Shown in pieces: positions 26,130 to 34,366 of a stretch of 64,000 bases of DNA. The DNA comes from Bosea beijingensis (GTDB lineage Bacteria; Pseudomonadota; Alphaproteobacteria; Rhizobiales; Beijerinckiaceae): assembly GCF_030758975.1 (NCBI RefSeq), contig NZ_CP132359.1:1442811-1506810 (forward strand), read 5' to 3'. The position numbers and the translations under genes are program-made. How positions within the stretch are numbered: position 1 is the first letter of the stretch; each line of letters starts with the position of its first letter. The notes under the pieces were generated by a model. That model saw nothing but the letters and a program-made list of their open reading frames with translations. It was not told the origin of the DNA and searched no databases.

Positions 26130-27491
26130 ATGCGCGCCGAAACCGCCGCCATCGTCCACACCGAAGGCGAATCCAACACCTCCGCTGCTCGTAGCGACTG
26201 GTCGGCCGGCATCGGCGATGCTGGGACGCGCGAGTTGCTCGCGCGGGACTCCGCCGCCTTCCTGCATCAGAGCCTGTCCAGCCCGTGCCTCACGGCCATC
26301 GCCAAGGCGGAAGGCATCTGGATCGAGGACACGATGGGGCGCCGCTACATGGATTTCCATGGCAACAGCGTCCACCATATCGGCTATGGCCATCCCCGCC
26401 TGAAGGAGGCGATCAAGGCGCAGCTCGACGAACTCTGCTTCGCGCCACGCCGCTTCACCTGCGAGCCCGCCGTCGAACTGGCCGAGACGCTCGCACGGAT
26501 GGCGCCGGGCGATCTCGGCAAGGTGCTCTTCACCACCGGCGGCTCGGACGCGATCGAGGTGGCGCTCCGGCTCGCGCGCGCCGCGACCGGCCGCTTCAAG
26601 ACCCTGTCCTTCTGGGATGCCTTCCACGGTGCCGGCTTCGGCGCCTCAAGCGTCGGCGGCGAGGCGACCTTCCGCTCCGGCATTGCCGGCCCGTTATTGC
26701 CGGGCGCCGAGCATGTCGCGCCCTGGGGCACCCGCAACTGCGCCTATGGCCATGACAATCTGGAGGACTCGGCGCGCGCCTGCGCCCGCATGATCTCCTA
26801 TGTGCTGGCGCGGGAAGGGGATGTCGCGGCCGTCGTCGCCGAGCCGATGCGGGCGACGCCGTATCCGCCGGCGCCCGGCTTCTGGAAGAGCGTACGCGAG
26901 GCCTGCGACCGGCACGGCACGCTGCTGATCTTCGATGAGATTCCGACCGGGCTCGGCAAGACCGGGCGCTTCTTCGCGCATGAGCATGACGACGTTCAGC
27001 CCGACATGGTCGTGCTCGGCAAGGCTTTGGGCGGCGGCATCCTGCCGATCGCCGCCGTGGTGGCGCGGCACGATCTCGATGTCGCCGGTGGCTACGCGAT
27101 CGGCCACTACACCCATGAGAAGAACCCGGTCACCACCCGCGCTGCGCTGACCACGATCAACATCATCCGCGAGGAGGGGCTGACCGAGCGCGCTGCCGAG
27201 CTTGGCGCCTACGCGATGGAGCGCCTGCGGAACTTCGGCGCAAGCTGCCCGGCCGTCGGCGACGTGCGCGGGCGTGGCCTGCTGTTCGGAGTCGAGCTGG
27301 TCTCGGACCGCGATGCCTGGACGCCGGACAACGCCTTGGCCGAGCGCGTCTATTATCGCTGCCTTGAAGCGGGGCTCAGCTTCAAGATCAGCCAGGGCAA
27401 TGTGCTGACCCTGTCGCCGCCGATGGTGATCGCGCGGGCCGATCTCGAACGCGCTCTCGGCATCGTCGAGCAGGCGATCCTGGCCGGCTGA
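26130..27491 (+). CDS. pbfA: Class III aminotransferase-fold PLP enzyme, probable (R)-1-hydroxy-2-aminoethylphosphonate ammonia-lyase
   Basis: A 453-residue class III aminotransferase homologue. Motifs are DTMGRRYMDFHGNSVHHIGYGHP (seen in two pieces, residues 65-87), a PLP phosphate loop FTTGGSDAIEVAL, LIFDEIPTGLGKTGRFF with the pyridine-binding Asp, and VVLGKALGGGILPIAAVVAR with the Schiff-base Lys. PbfA enzymes are aminotransferase-like ammonia-lyases that convert hydroxy-aminoethylphosphonate to phosphonoacetaldehyde and are typically clustered with phnWAY; the location here supports that. Sequence alone cannot exclude a true transaminase. The ATG at 26130 is preceded by a gap with a LysR-type inverted repeat. 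Confidence 0.75.
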   Translation: MRAETAAIVHTEGESNTSAARSDWSAGIGDAGTRELLARDSAAFLHQSLSSPCLTAIAKAEGIWIEDTMGRRYMDFHGNSVHHIGYGHPRLKEAIKAQLDELCFAPRRFTCEPAVELAETLARMAPGDLGKVLFTTGGSDAIEVALRLARAATGRFKTLSFWDAFHGAGFGASSVGGEATFRSGIAGPLLPGAEHVAPWGTRNCAYGHDNLEDSARACARMISYVLAREGDVAAVVAEPMRATPYPPAPGFWKSVREACDRHGTLLIFDEIPTGLGKTGRFFAHEHDDVQPDMVVLGKALGGGILPIAAVVARHDLDVAGGYAIGHYTHEKNPVTTRAALTTINIIREEGLTERAAELGAYAMERLRNFGASCPAVGDVRGRGLLFGVELVSDRDAWTPDNALAERVYYRCLEAGLSFKISQGNVLTLSPPMVIARADLERALGIVEQAILAG

Positions 27492-27502
27492 GGAGGACGA
27501 CG

Positions 27503-28513
27503 ATGAAGGCTGTCCGCACCGACCGGGAGCTGGAATGCCCGGAGATCGACGCAGGGCTTCGCGCCCGCGGCGTCGAACTCGTCACGCTTCCCGACGGGGT
27601 TTCGCAGGAGGGGCTGATACGGGAGGTCGCCGACGCCGACCTGCTATTGATGTGCTACACGCCGGTGACTGCGCGGGTGATCGCGGCGGCGCCAAAACTC
27701 AGGGGCATCGTCAAATACGGCGTCGGCATCGACGCGATCGACATCCCCGCCGCGATCGCGCGCGGCATCCCTGTCGTCAACGTGCCCGAATATGCCGAGG
27801 AGACGGTCGCGGAGGGCGCCTTCGCGCTGATGATCGCGCTGGCGAAGCGCCTGCCGGAGATCGGCCGCGCCATGGATCGCGAAGGCTGGATCTGGCCGGC
27901 AGCGCGCTGGCTCGGCCGCGACATTTCCGGTGCGACGCTGGGCCTCGTCGGCACCGGCAAGATCGGGCGCAGCATGGCTCGCATGGCGGGGGAGGGGTTT
28001 CGCGCGCGCGTCCTCGGCTACGACCCGCATGTCGATGCCGCGACCATGGCCGCCTCCGGGATCGAGAAGGTCGATGATCTCCACGCGATGCTCCGGCGAT
28101 GCGATCTCGTCTCGCTGCACAGCGTGCTCAACGACGCGACGCGCCACATCATCGGCCGGGCCGAGCTCGCCTGCCTCAGGCCCGATGCGATCTTCGTGAA
28201 CGTCTCGCGCGGCGCGCTGATCGACGAGGCGGCGCTGGTCGAGGCGGTGCTGGCGGGCGAGCTCGGCGGCGTCGGGCTCGACGTCTACAGCCAGGAGCCG
28301 CTCGCACGCTACGGGCATCCGCTCAGCCCGTTGTTCGGCCGCGACGACGTTATCCTGTTCCCGCACCTGACCTTCTTCACCGCGGAGGCGATGCGGCGGC
28401 TCTCGGACGACACGCTGGCGCGCTGCTTCGAGATCCTCGACGGCCGGCCGGTTGAGATTCGCTCGCAGGACCCGCGCCTGCGGGCGCAGACGCGGAACGT
28501 CGCCTTCGCCTGA
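27503..28513 (+). CDS. D-isomer-specific 2-hydroxyacid dehydrogenase
   Basis: A 336-residue NAD-dependent dehydrogenase of the phosphoglycerate dehydrogenase/CtBP family. The Rossmann motif is LGLVGTGKIGRSMARM (about residues 147-162). The catalytic Arg lies in FVNVSRGALIDEAALV, the Glu in LDVYSQEPL, and the His in FPHLTFFTAEA. It starts 11 bases after the pbfA-like gene with GAGGAGGA upstream and is probably co-transcribed. No step in the known PbfA/PhnWAY route needs a 2-hydroxyacid dehydrogenase, so its substrate may be a hydroxylated phosphonate or a side product. Confidence 0.82.
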   Translation: MKAVRTDRELECPEIDAGLRARGVELVTLPDGVSQEGLIREVADADLLLMCYTPVTARVIAAAPKLRGIVKYGVGIDAIDIPAAIARGIPVVNVPEYAEETVAEGAFALMIALAKRLPEIGRAMDREGWIWPAARWLGRDISGATLGLVGTGKIGRSMARMAGEGFRARVLGYDPHVDAATMAASGIEKVDDLHAMLRRCDLVSLHSVLNDATRHIIGRAELACLRPDAIFVNVSRGALIDEAALVEAVLAGELGGVGLDVYSQEPLARYGHPLSPLFGRDDVILFPHLTFFTAEAMRRLSDDTLARCFEILDGRPVEIRSQDPRLRAQTRNVAFA

Positions 28514-28515
28514 GC

Positions 28516-29421
28516 CTAGCGGAAGATCACCGTGCGGCGACCTGCCAGCATGACGCGGCGCTCGATATGGAGCTTGAGCGCTCGCGCCAGCACCACCGCC
28601 TCGATATCGCGACCGGCGCTGACCAGATCGTCCGGCGCCAGCGAATGATCGGCACGGCCGACGTCCTGGTCGATGATCGGGCCTTCGTCGAGATCGGGCG
28701 TGACGTAATGGGCGGTCGCGCCGATCAGCTTCACGCCGCGATCATAGGCCTGGTGATACGGCTTGGCGCCCTTGAAGCTCGGCAGGAAGGAGTGGTGGAT
28801 ATTGATCGCCCGTCCATCCAGCGCCTGGCAGAGATCGTTCGAGAGAACCTGCATGTAGCGCGCGAGCACGACCAGCGAGGAGTTCGTCTCCGCGACGATC
28901 TCCAGCAATCGCGCTTCCTGTTCGGCCTTGGTCGCCGGCGTGACCGGCAGATAGTGGAAGGGGATGCCGTAGCTCTTGGCCAGCGCCTCGAAATCGCGGT
29001 GATTGGAGACGATCGCCGGGATTTCGATGTTCAGGTTGCCGGTGGCCTGCCGGAACAACAGGTCGTTCAGGCAATGGCCGAAGCGCGAGACCATCAGCAG
29101 CACCCGCGCCGGAGCAGCGGCATCGATCGTGTCCCAGTCCATGCGGAACGTGCCAGCGATGCCGTCGAACTCGCGCCGAAACGCGGCCTCGTCGAAGCGC
29201 GCGCCCGCCGCGAAGGCGACGCGCATGAAGAAGCGGCCGTCGCGCGGATCGCTGAACTGCGCGCTCTCCAGGATATTGCAGCCCTGGCGGTAGAGCACGC
29301 CGCTGACGGCATGGACGATGCCGGGCCGGTCCTCACAGGACAGCGTCAGAATGTGGTCGGGCTTCTGCACCTTGAAGTCCCGCCCCGGGGCCGGAGCATG
29401 TGAGGAATGGGCCTCGGTCAT
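28516..29421 (-). CDS. purU: Formyltetrahydrofolate deformylase
   Basis: Hydrolyses 10-formyl-tetrahydrofolate to formate and tetrahydrofolate. The 301-residue protein has an N-terminal ACT domain (HILTLSCEDRPGIVHAVSG, residues 23-41) and a formyltransferase domain with the catalytic triad visible: Asn and His in INIHHSFLPSF and Asp in TPDLDEGPI. The ATG at 29421 has a GGGAAA ribosome site. It lies 15 bases downstream of the dimethylglycine dehydrogenase-like gene on the same strand, a pairing common where folate-linked demethylation makes methylene-tetrahydrofolate that is disposed of as formate. Confidence 0.93.
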   Translation of the reverse strand: MTEAHSSHAPAPGRDFKVQKPDHILTLSCEDRPGIVHAVSGVLYRQGCNILESAQFSDPRDGRFFMRVAFAAGARFDEAAFRREFDGIAGTFRMDWDTIDAAAPARVLLMVSRFGHCLNDLLFRQATGNLNIEIPAIVSNHRDFEALAKSYGIPFHYLPVTPATKAEQEARLLEIVAETNSSLVVLARYMQVLSNDLCQALDGRAINIHHSFLPSFKGAKPYHQAYDRGVKLIGATAHYVTPDLDEGPIIDQDVGRADHSLAPDDLVSAGRDIEAVVLARALKLHIERRVMLAGRRTVIFR

Positions 29422-29436
29422 GGTCGCGTTTCCCGG

Positions 29437-31854
29437 CTATGCCTTGCGGTCGAGCGGCGCCGTGAGGCTGGCGCTGACCGGAACGGCTGTGCCGGCGAGG
29501 TCGATAGACCAGCTCCGCGCATCGAGCCAGGTCTGGTCGATTGGCTGATCGCTTGAGGCCCAGCCCAGCGCCACGATGCCGTCCAGGCTCGCGCCGAAGG
29601 CGGCCGAGGTGATCTCGCCGACCGGCTTGCCATCCGCCAGGATCGCTTCGCCACCCCAGGCCATCTGCCCGTCCGGGCGCGGCCCGACAAGAGCGATCAG
29701 GCGTTTCGTGCGCGGCGCGGCCTTGGCGACGACCAGCGCCTCGCGGCCGAGGAACTCGCCCTTGTTGAGCTTCACCGCGAAGCCGAGGCCCGCTTCGTAA
29801 GGGTTGACGTCCGGGGTCAGCTCGCGGCCCCAGGCGCGAAAACCCTTCTCGATGCGCAGCGAGTCGACGGCGTAGTAGCCGGCGTCCACCAGTCCAAGAT
29901 CGGCTCCGGCCTCGTGCAGCGCATCATAGATCGCGGCGGTGAACTCGACGGGAGCATAGAGCTCGAAACCGTCGCCGAGATAGGAGCGGCGGCAGGCCCA
30001 GGTCGTGGCATAGCCGATCGTGATCTTGCGGATCGCGTTGGCCGGGAAGTCGGCGAGGTCGAAGGAGGTCGGCGAGAGGCGGCTGAGGATCTCCGGCACC
30101 TTTGGTCCTGCGAGCGAGAGCACGGCATAAGACGAGGTCACGTCGGTCAGCGTCACGCCCTCGGGGAGCTGGCGCCTGATCCAGTGCGCGTCGCGCGTCG
30201 CCTGGGCGGTACCTGTCAGCAGGAGATAGGTGTCGGGAGCGATCCGGGCGGCGGTGAGATCGCTCTCGAATGTACCTCGGGCATTGAGCAGCGCTGTATA
30301 GACGGAGGTGCCGACCGGCACGGCGACATCGTTGGCGGCGAGGCGCTGCAGGGCGGCCTCGGCCTGCGGCCCCTGCAGCAGGAATTTTGCGAAGCTCGAC
30401 ATGTCGACGAGCCCGGCCGCTTCGCGGCAGGCTCGGTGTTCGGCCGCGACGGTCTCGAACCAGTTCTGCGGCCCGAAGGAATAGCCGATCGTGCGCTCGG
30501 CTTCGGTGCGGGCGAAATAGTTCGCGCGCTCCCAGCCCATCTTCGAGCCGAAGACGGCGCCCTTGGCCGCAAGCCGGTCATAGAGCGGCGAGCGCCGGAA
30601 GGGGCGGGCGGTGTCGAGCTCGCGGTTCGGCCAGGGCATGGCGTAGTGCAGCCCGAGCGTCTCCTTGATGCGGTCCTTCAGCCAAGCCGGGTTGCTGTTG
30701 AAATCGGCGAAGCGGCGGATGTCGACGGGCCAGAGATCGCTCGTCGCCTCGCCCTCGACGATCCATTCGGCCAGCGCCCGGCCGGCGCCGCCGGCCGAGG
30801 CGATGCCCATCGAGTTGAAGCCGGCGCCGATATAGACGCCGGCCACCTCGGGCGCCTCGCCGAGCAGGAAGTTGTTGTCCGGCGTGAAGCTCTCGGGGCC
30901 GTTGAGGAAGGTCTTGATCTCGGCGGTCTCCAGCGCCGGCACGCGCTGCAGGGCGTTCTCCATCAGGATGCCGAACTGGTCCCAGTCGTCGGGCAGGAGC
31001 TGGAATTCGAACGGGTAGGGGATGCCGTCCATGCCCCAGGGTTTGGCGTCGGGCTCGAACCCGCCCATGACGAGGCCGCCGACCTCCTCCTTGAAGTAGA
31101 TATAGCCGTCGGGATCGCGCATCACCGGCAGGTCCGGCGAGACGCCGGCGATCTTGCCGGTGACGATGTACATATGCTCGGCCGAATGCAGCGGCACCGA
31201 GACGCCGCACATCTGCCCGATCGTGCGCGACCATTGCCCGGCGCAGATCACCAGCACCTCGCATTCGACCCGGCCCTGATCGGTTTGTACGGCCTTGACC
31301 CGGCCCTTCTCCGTCTCGATCCCGGTGACGCGGATGCCCTCGCGCACGGTCGCGCCGCCGCTGCGGGCGCCGCGCGCCAGCGCCTGCGTGATGTCGGAGG
31401 GGTTGGCCTTGCCGTCACCGGGCAGCCAGACGCCGCCGACGAGATCGTCGGTGCGCATCACCGGCCATTTCTCGCCGGCCTCCTGTGGGCTCAGCTCCTC
31501 GATCTCGACGCCCTGTGCTCGCGCCGCGGAGATCGTCCGGCGCAATTGCGTCATCCGCTCCTCGGTGCGCGCGACCGAAACCGAGCCGCAGCGCTTCCAG
31601 CCGGTGGCGAGCCCGGTCTCGCTCTCGAGCGAGGCGTAGAGTTCCGTCGAATAGCGGATCAGGCGCGTCATGCTGGACTGGCTGCGGAGCTGACCGACAA
31701 GGCCGGCCGCATGCCAGGTCGTGCCCGAGGAGAGGCGCCCCTGTTCCAGCAACAGCACGTCGCGCCAGCCGAGCTTGGTCAGGTGATAGGCGACCGAGCA
31801 GCCGATGATGCCGCCGCCGATGATGACGACACGAGATTGGGTGGGAATGGACAT
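29437..31854 (-). CDS. FAD-dependent N-methyl-amine dehydrogenase (dimethylglycine/sarcosine dehydrogenase family) with GcvT domain
   Basis: An 805-residue two-domain enzyme. Residues 1-390 form a DAO-type FAD domain: VVIIGGGIIGCSVAYHL (9-25), then GTTWHAAGLVGQL with the His that carries covalent FAD in this family. From about 425 comes an aminomethyltransferase (GcvT-like) folate-binding domain, ending with the conserved Asp region and a C-terminal barrel (GREALVVAK...). Such enzymes oxidise dimethylglycine, sarcosine or related methylamines and pass the one-carbon unit to tetrahydrofolate. Its neighbours purU (downstream) and a DeoR regulator (upstream) fit a one-carbon release pathway. The exact methylated substrate is not determined. 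Confidence 0.87.
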   Translation of the reverse strand: MSIPTQSRVVIIGGGIIGCSVAYHLTKLGWRDVLLLEQGRLSSGTTWHAAGLVGQLRSQSSMTRLIRYSTELYASLESETGLATGWKRCGSVSVARTEERMTQLRRTISAARAQGVEIEELSPQEAGEKWPVMRTDDLVGGVWLPGDGKANPSDITQALARGARSGGATVREGIRVTGIETEKGRVKAVQTDQGRVECEVLVICAGQWSRTIGQMCGVSVPLHSAEHMYIVTGKIAGVSPDLPVMRDPDGYIYFKEEVGGLVMGGFEPDAKPWGMDGIPYPFEFQLLPDDWDQFGILMENALQRVPALETAEIKTFLNGPESFTPDNNFLLGEAPEVAGVYIGAGFNSMGIASAGGAGRALAEWIVEGEATSDLWPVDIRRFADFNSNPAWLKDRIKETLGLHYAMPWPNRELDTARPFRRSPLYDRLAAKGAVFGSKMGWERANYFARTEAERTIGYSFGPQNWFETVAAEHRACREAAGLVDMSSFAKFLLQGPQAEAALQRLAANDVAVPVGTSVYTALLNARGTFESDLTAARIAPDTYLLLTGTAQATRDAHWIRRQLPEGVTLTDVTSSYAVLSLAGPKVPEILSRLSPTSFDLADFPANAIRKITIGYATTWACRRSYLGDGFELYAPVEFTAAIYDALHEAGADLGLVDAGYYAVDSLRIEKGFRAWGRELTPDVNPYEAGLGFAVKLNKGEFLGREALVVAKAAPRTKRLIALVGPRPDGQMAWGGEAILADGKPVGEITSAAFGASLDGIVALGWASSDQPIDQTWLDARSWSIDLAGTAVPVSASLTAPLDRKA

Positions 31855-31896
31855 GAGCGCCTCCGCGATAAAAGGCAGCTTAGCGCGGCGAATTCA

Positions 31897-31921
31897 GAAA
31901 ACAACAAAAAACCACAAAAAC
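31897..31921. promoter_or_regulatory. Ten-base direct repeats before the dehydrogenase gene, possible DeoR operator
   Basis: On the minus strand the sequence reads as near-repeats GTTTTTGTGG and TTTTTTGTTG, followed by TTTTC, one helical turn apart. DeoR-family regulators commonly bind tandem repeats, and the deoR gene is directly upstream. It lies 43 bases before the dehydrogenase start. The functional call is inferred. Confidence 0.45.
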
Positions 31922-31928
31922 GGGCAAG

Positions 31929-32699
31929 CTATCCGGCGTGAATTTGAACCCCTTGCTCGGCCAGTTTCGCCGCGAGCGGGGCGGGCGGGGCCTGATCGAC
32001 CAGCAGCCCGGCGCAAGCCTTGTCGCTGCCGATACGGCTGGGCAGGACGAGCCCGAACTTGCTGTTGTCGGCCATCAGGAAGCCCTGCTCGGCCGCGTTC
32101 AGCAGGGCGGTGCGGGTTGCGGCGCCGGCGCGGGTATAGTCGGTCAGGTGCCCGTCCGGATCGACGCCACCGACGCTGACGAAGGCGAAATCGGCGGAAA
32201 GCCGCGCGATTGCTCGCAACGTCTCCGGGCCGGTCGTCGCATCCTCGTTGCGGTCGAATTCGCCGCCGATCAGGAAGACGCGGGTACCCGCGAGCCTGCT
32301 GACAAGCCGGGCGTTCTCCAGCGAGGTGGTGTGTACGATCAGGCGCTTGCGGTCGGAGCGGGCCAGGGCCCGTGCCAGCGCCTCGGTCGTCGTGCCGGAA
32401 TCGAGCAGGACGGTCATGCCGTCGCCGATCAGCGAAACCGCGAGATCGGCGATCGTCTCCTTGCCGGCGCGATTCACCGTTCGGCGGCTGGCGAAGGAGG
32501 CTTCCGAACGCTCGTTGCGGATCGCTCCGCCATGGACGATCGCGAGCAGGCTCCCGGCCGACAGCGCCTTGAGATCGCGCCTGATCGTCTCGCGCGAGAC
32601 ATCGAGCGCCTGCGCCAACTCCTCCACCGTGACGGAGCCCGTCTCGTCGAGCTTCGCCAGGATGGCGTTGTGCCGTCTTGCTGCGATGTCGCGTGTCAT
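31929..32699 (-). CDS. DeoR-family transcriptional regulator
   Basis: A 256-residue DeoR regulator. The N-terminal helix-turn-helix reads GSVTVEELAQALDVSRETIRRDL (residues 21-43), and the C-terminal sugar-phosphate-sensing domain has MTVLLDSGTTTEALARAL and VFLIGGEFDRNEDATTGP. It lies 13 bases downstream of the gabD-like gene and upstream of the N-methyl-amine dehydrogenase, all on the minus strand. DeoR proteins usually respond to phosphorylated sugars or related metabolites. The 75-base gap after it holds a candidate operator. Confidence 0.9.
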   Translation of the reverse strand: MTRDIAARRHNAILAKLDETGSVTVEELAQALDVSRETIRRDLKALSAGSLLAIVHGGAIRNERSEASFASRRTVNRAGKETIADLAVSLIGDGMTVLLDSGTTTEALARALARSDRKRLIVHTTSLENARLVSRLAGTRVFLIGGEFDRNEDATTGPETLRAIARLSADFAFVSVGGVDPDGHLTDYTRAGAATRTALLNAAEQGFLMADNSKFGLVLPSRIGSDKACAGLLVDQAPPAPLAAKLAEQGVQIHAG

Positions 32700-32712
32700 G
32701 GCCGCGGGATCG

Positions 32713-34173
32713 CTAGGCCGAAGCCCCGATCCCGCCGATGCAGGTATATTTCACGTCGAGATAGTCCTGCAGGCCGTATTTCGAGCCTTCCGAGCCGAGG
32801 CCGGATTCCTTGACGCCGCCGAAGGGCGCGACCTCGGTGGTCACAAGCCCCTCGTTCACGCCGACGATGCCGTATTGCAGCGCCTCCGAGACGCGGAAGG
32901 TGCGGCCGAGATCGCGCGTGTAGAAATAGCAGGCGAGCCCGTACTCGGTGTCGTTGGCGAGGCGGATGGCTTCCTTTTCGGTCTCGAAGCGGAAGACCGG
33001 GGCCACCGGCCCGAAGATCTCCTCGCGGGCGAACTGCATGGCGCTGGTCGCGCCGGCGATAACGGTCGGCTCGTAGAAGCTGAGCCCCAGCTCCGAGCGC
33101 TTGCCGCCGGTCGCGACGGTGCCGCCCTTGGCCTTGGCGTCGGCCACCATCTCCTCGACCTTGGCGAGCGCCTTGTCGTCGATCAACGGCCCTTGCGTCA
33201 CGCCGGCTTCGAGACCGGAGCCGAGTTTGAGCTTGCGGGTTGCGGCCGCCAATTTCTCGACGAAGGCGTCGTAGATGCCGGCCTGCGCGTAGAAGCGGTT
33301 GGTGCAGACGCAGGTCTGGCCGGAATTGCGGAATTTTGCGGCGATCGCGCCCTCGACCGCCCGGTCGAGATCGGCATCGTCGAAGACGATGAAGGGGGCG
33401 TTGCCGCCGAGCTCCATCGAGACCTTCTTGACCGTCTCGGCCGCCTGCTTCAGCAGCACCTTGCCGACCGGGGTCGAGCCGGTGAAGGTGATCTTGCGCA
33501 CCAGCGGATTGCCGGTGAGCTCGCCGCCGACGGTGCGGGCGTCGCCCGTCACGACATTGACGACGCCGGCCGGGATGCCGGCCTTCTCGGCGAGGATGCC
33601 CCAGGCCAGTGCCGAATAGGGCGTCTGCGAGGCCGGCTTGGCGACGACGGTGCAGCCGGCGGCCAGAGCCGGGCCGATCTTGCGGGCCAGCATCGAGGAG
33701 GGGAAGTTCCAGGGCGTGATCGCGCCGACCACGCCGAGCGGCTGCTTGGTCACGATGATGCGCCGGTCGGCCCAGGGCGAGGGGATGACGTCGCCATAGA
33801 CGCGCCGCGCTTCTTCGGCGAACCAGAGCACATAGGCCGCGCTCATGCCGACCTCGCCCTTGGCCTCGGCCAAGGGCTTGCCCTGCTCGCGGGTCAGGAG
33901 TTCGGCCAGCGCGTCCTGATGCTTCAGGATTTCGTCGGCGAGCTTGCGCAGCAGCACCGCGCGCTCCTGCGCGGTCTTGGCGGCCCAGGCCGGGAAGGCG
34001 GCATGCGCAGCCTCGATCGCGGCGCGCGTTTCCTCGACGCCGGCCGAGGGGACGGTGCCCATCGACTTGCCGGTCGCCGGGTTGGTGACATCGATCGTTC
34101 CGCCGGATGCCTTGTCCAGCCAGCGCCCGCCGACGAAGATCGCGTCGCGCTTGAAATCGCTCCACTGGGACAT
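32713..34173 (-). CDS. gabD: Succinate-semialdehyde dehydrogenase-like aldehyde dehydrogenase
   Basis: A 486-residue NAD(P)-dependent aldehyde dehydrogenase. Catalytic Cys288 is in NSGQTCVCTNRF, Glu254 in SMELGGNAPF and the cofactor loop is TFTGSTPVGKVL. The NSGQTCVCTNR stretch, with a second Cys two residues after the catalytic one, is typical of GabD-type enzymes. The preferred substrate is thus succinate semialdehyde or a similar C4-C5 semialdehyde. It is first in a minus-strand series with deoR, the methylamine dehydrogenase and purU, possibly acting on a semialdehyde released in the same pathway. Confidence 0.85.
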   Translation of the reverse strand: MSQWSDFKRDAIFVGGRWLDKASGGTIDVTNPATGKSMGTVPSAGVEETRAAIEAAHAAFPAWAAKTAQERAVLLRKLADEILKHQDALAELLTREQGKPLAEAKGEVGMSAAYVLWFAEEARRVYGDVIPSPWADRRIIVTKQPLGVVGAITPWNFPSSMLARKIGPALAAGCTVVAKPASQTPYSALAWGILAEKAGIPAGVVNVVTGDARTVGGELTGNPLVRKITFTGSTPVGKVLLKQAAETVKKVSMELGGNAPFIVFDDADLDRAVEGAIAAKFRNSGQTCVCTNRFYAQAGIYDAFVEKLAAATRKLKLGSGLEAGVTQGPLIDDKALAKVEEMVADAKAKGGTVATGGKRSELGLSFYEPTVIAGATSAMQFAREEIFGPVAPVFRFETEKEAIRLANDTEYGLACYFYTRDLGRTFRVSEALQYGIVGVNEGLVTTEVAPFGGVKESGLGSEGSKYGLQDYLDVKYTCIGGIGASA

Positions 34174-34280
34174 GATTCAGCCTTTCGGAAATGCGGGAAG
34201 GCGCAGGCCGTGGGTCGTCGCCTGCGCAGGGCGGGCTCTGACGATGCGGGGCTGCGGACGAGATATCACCGGTCCTTTCT

Positions 34281-34335
34281 AGAGCATTTTCACGCGAAAT
34301 GGACACCGGTTCGCGTGAAGAAAATGCGATAAAAC
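34281..34335. repeat. Dispersed intergenic palindrome of the GCATTTTC/GAAAATGC type
   Basis: Arms GCATTTTCACGCGAA (34284-34298) and TTCGCGTGAAGAAAATGC (34310-34327) pair with a three-base bulge around ATGGACACCGG. This form of element is widespread between genes of Hyphomicrobiales. A single copy is seen in this window. It sits at the edge of a decayed lysR, in a region that has been rearranged. Confidence 0.75.
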
Positions 34336-34366
34336 AAGGCGCTGGAGCAATTTCACGATCAGGGGA

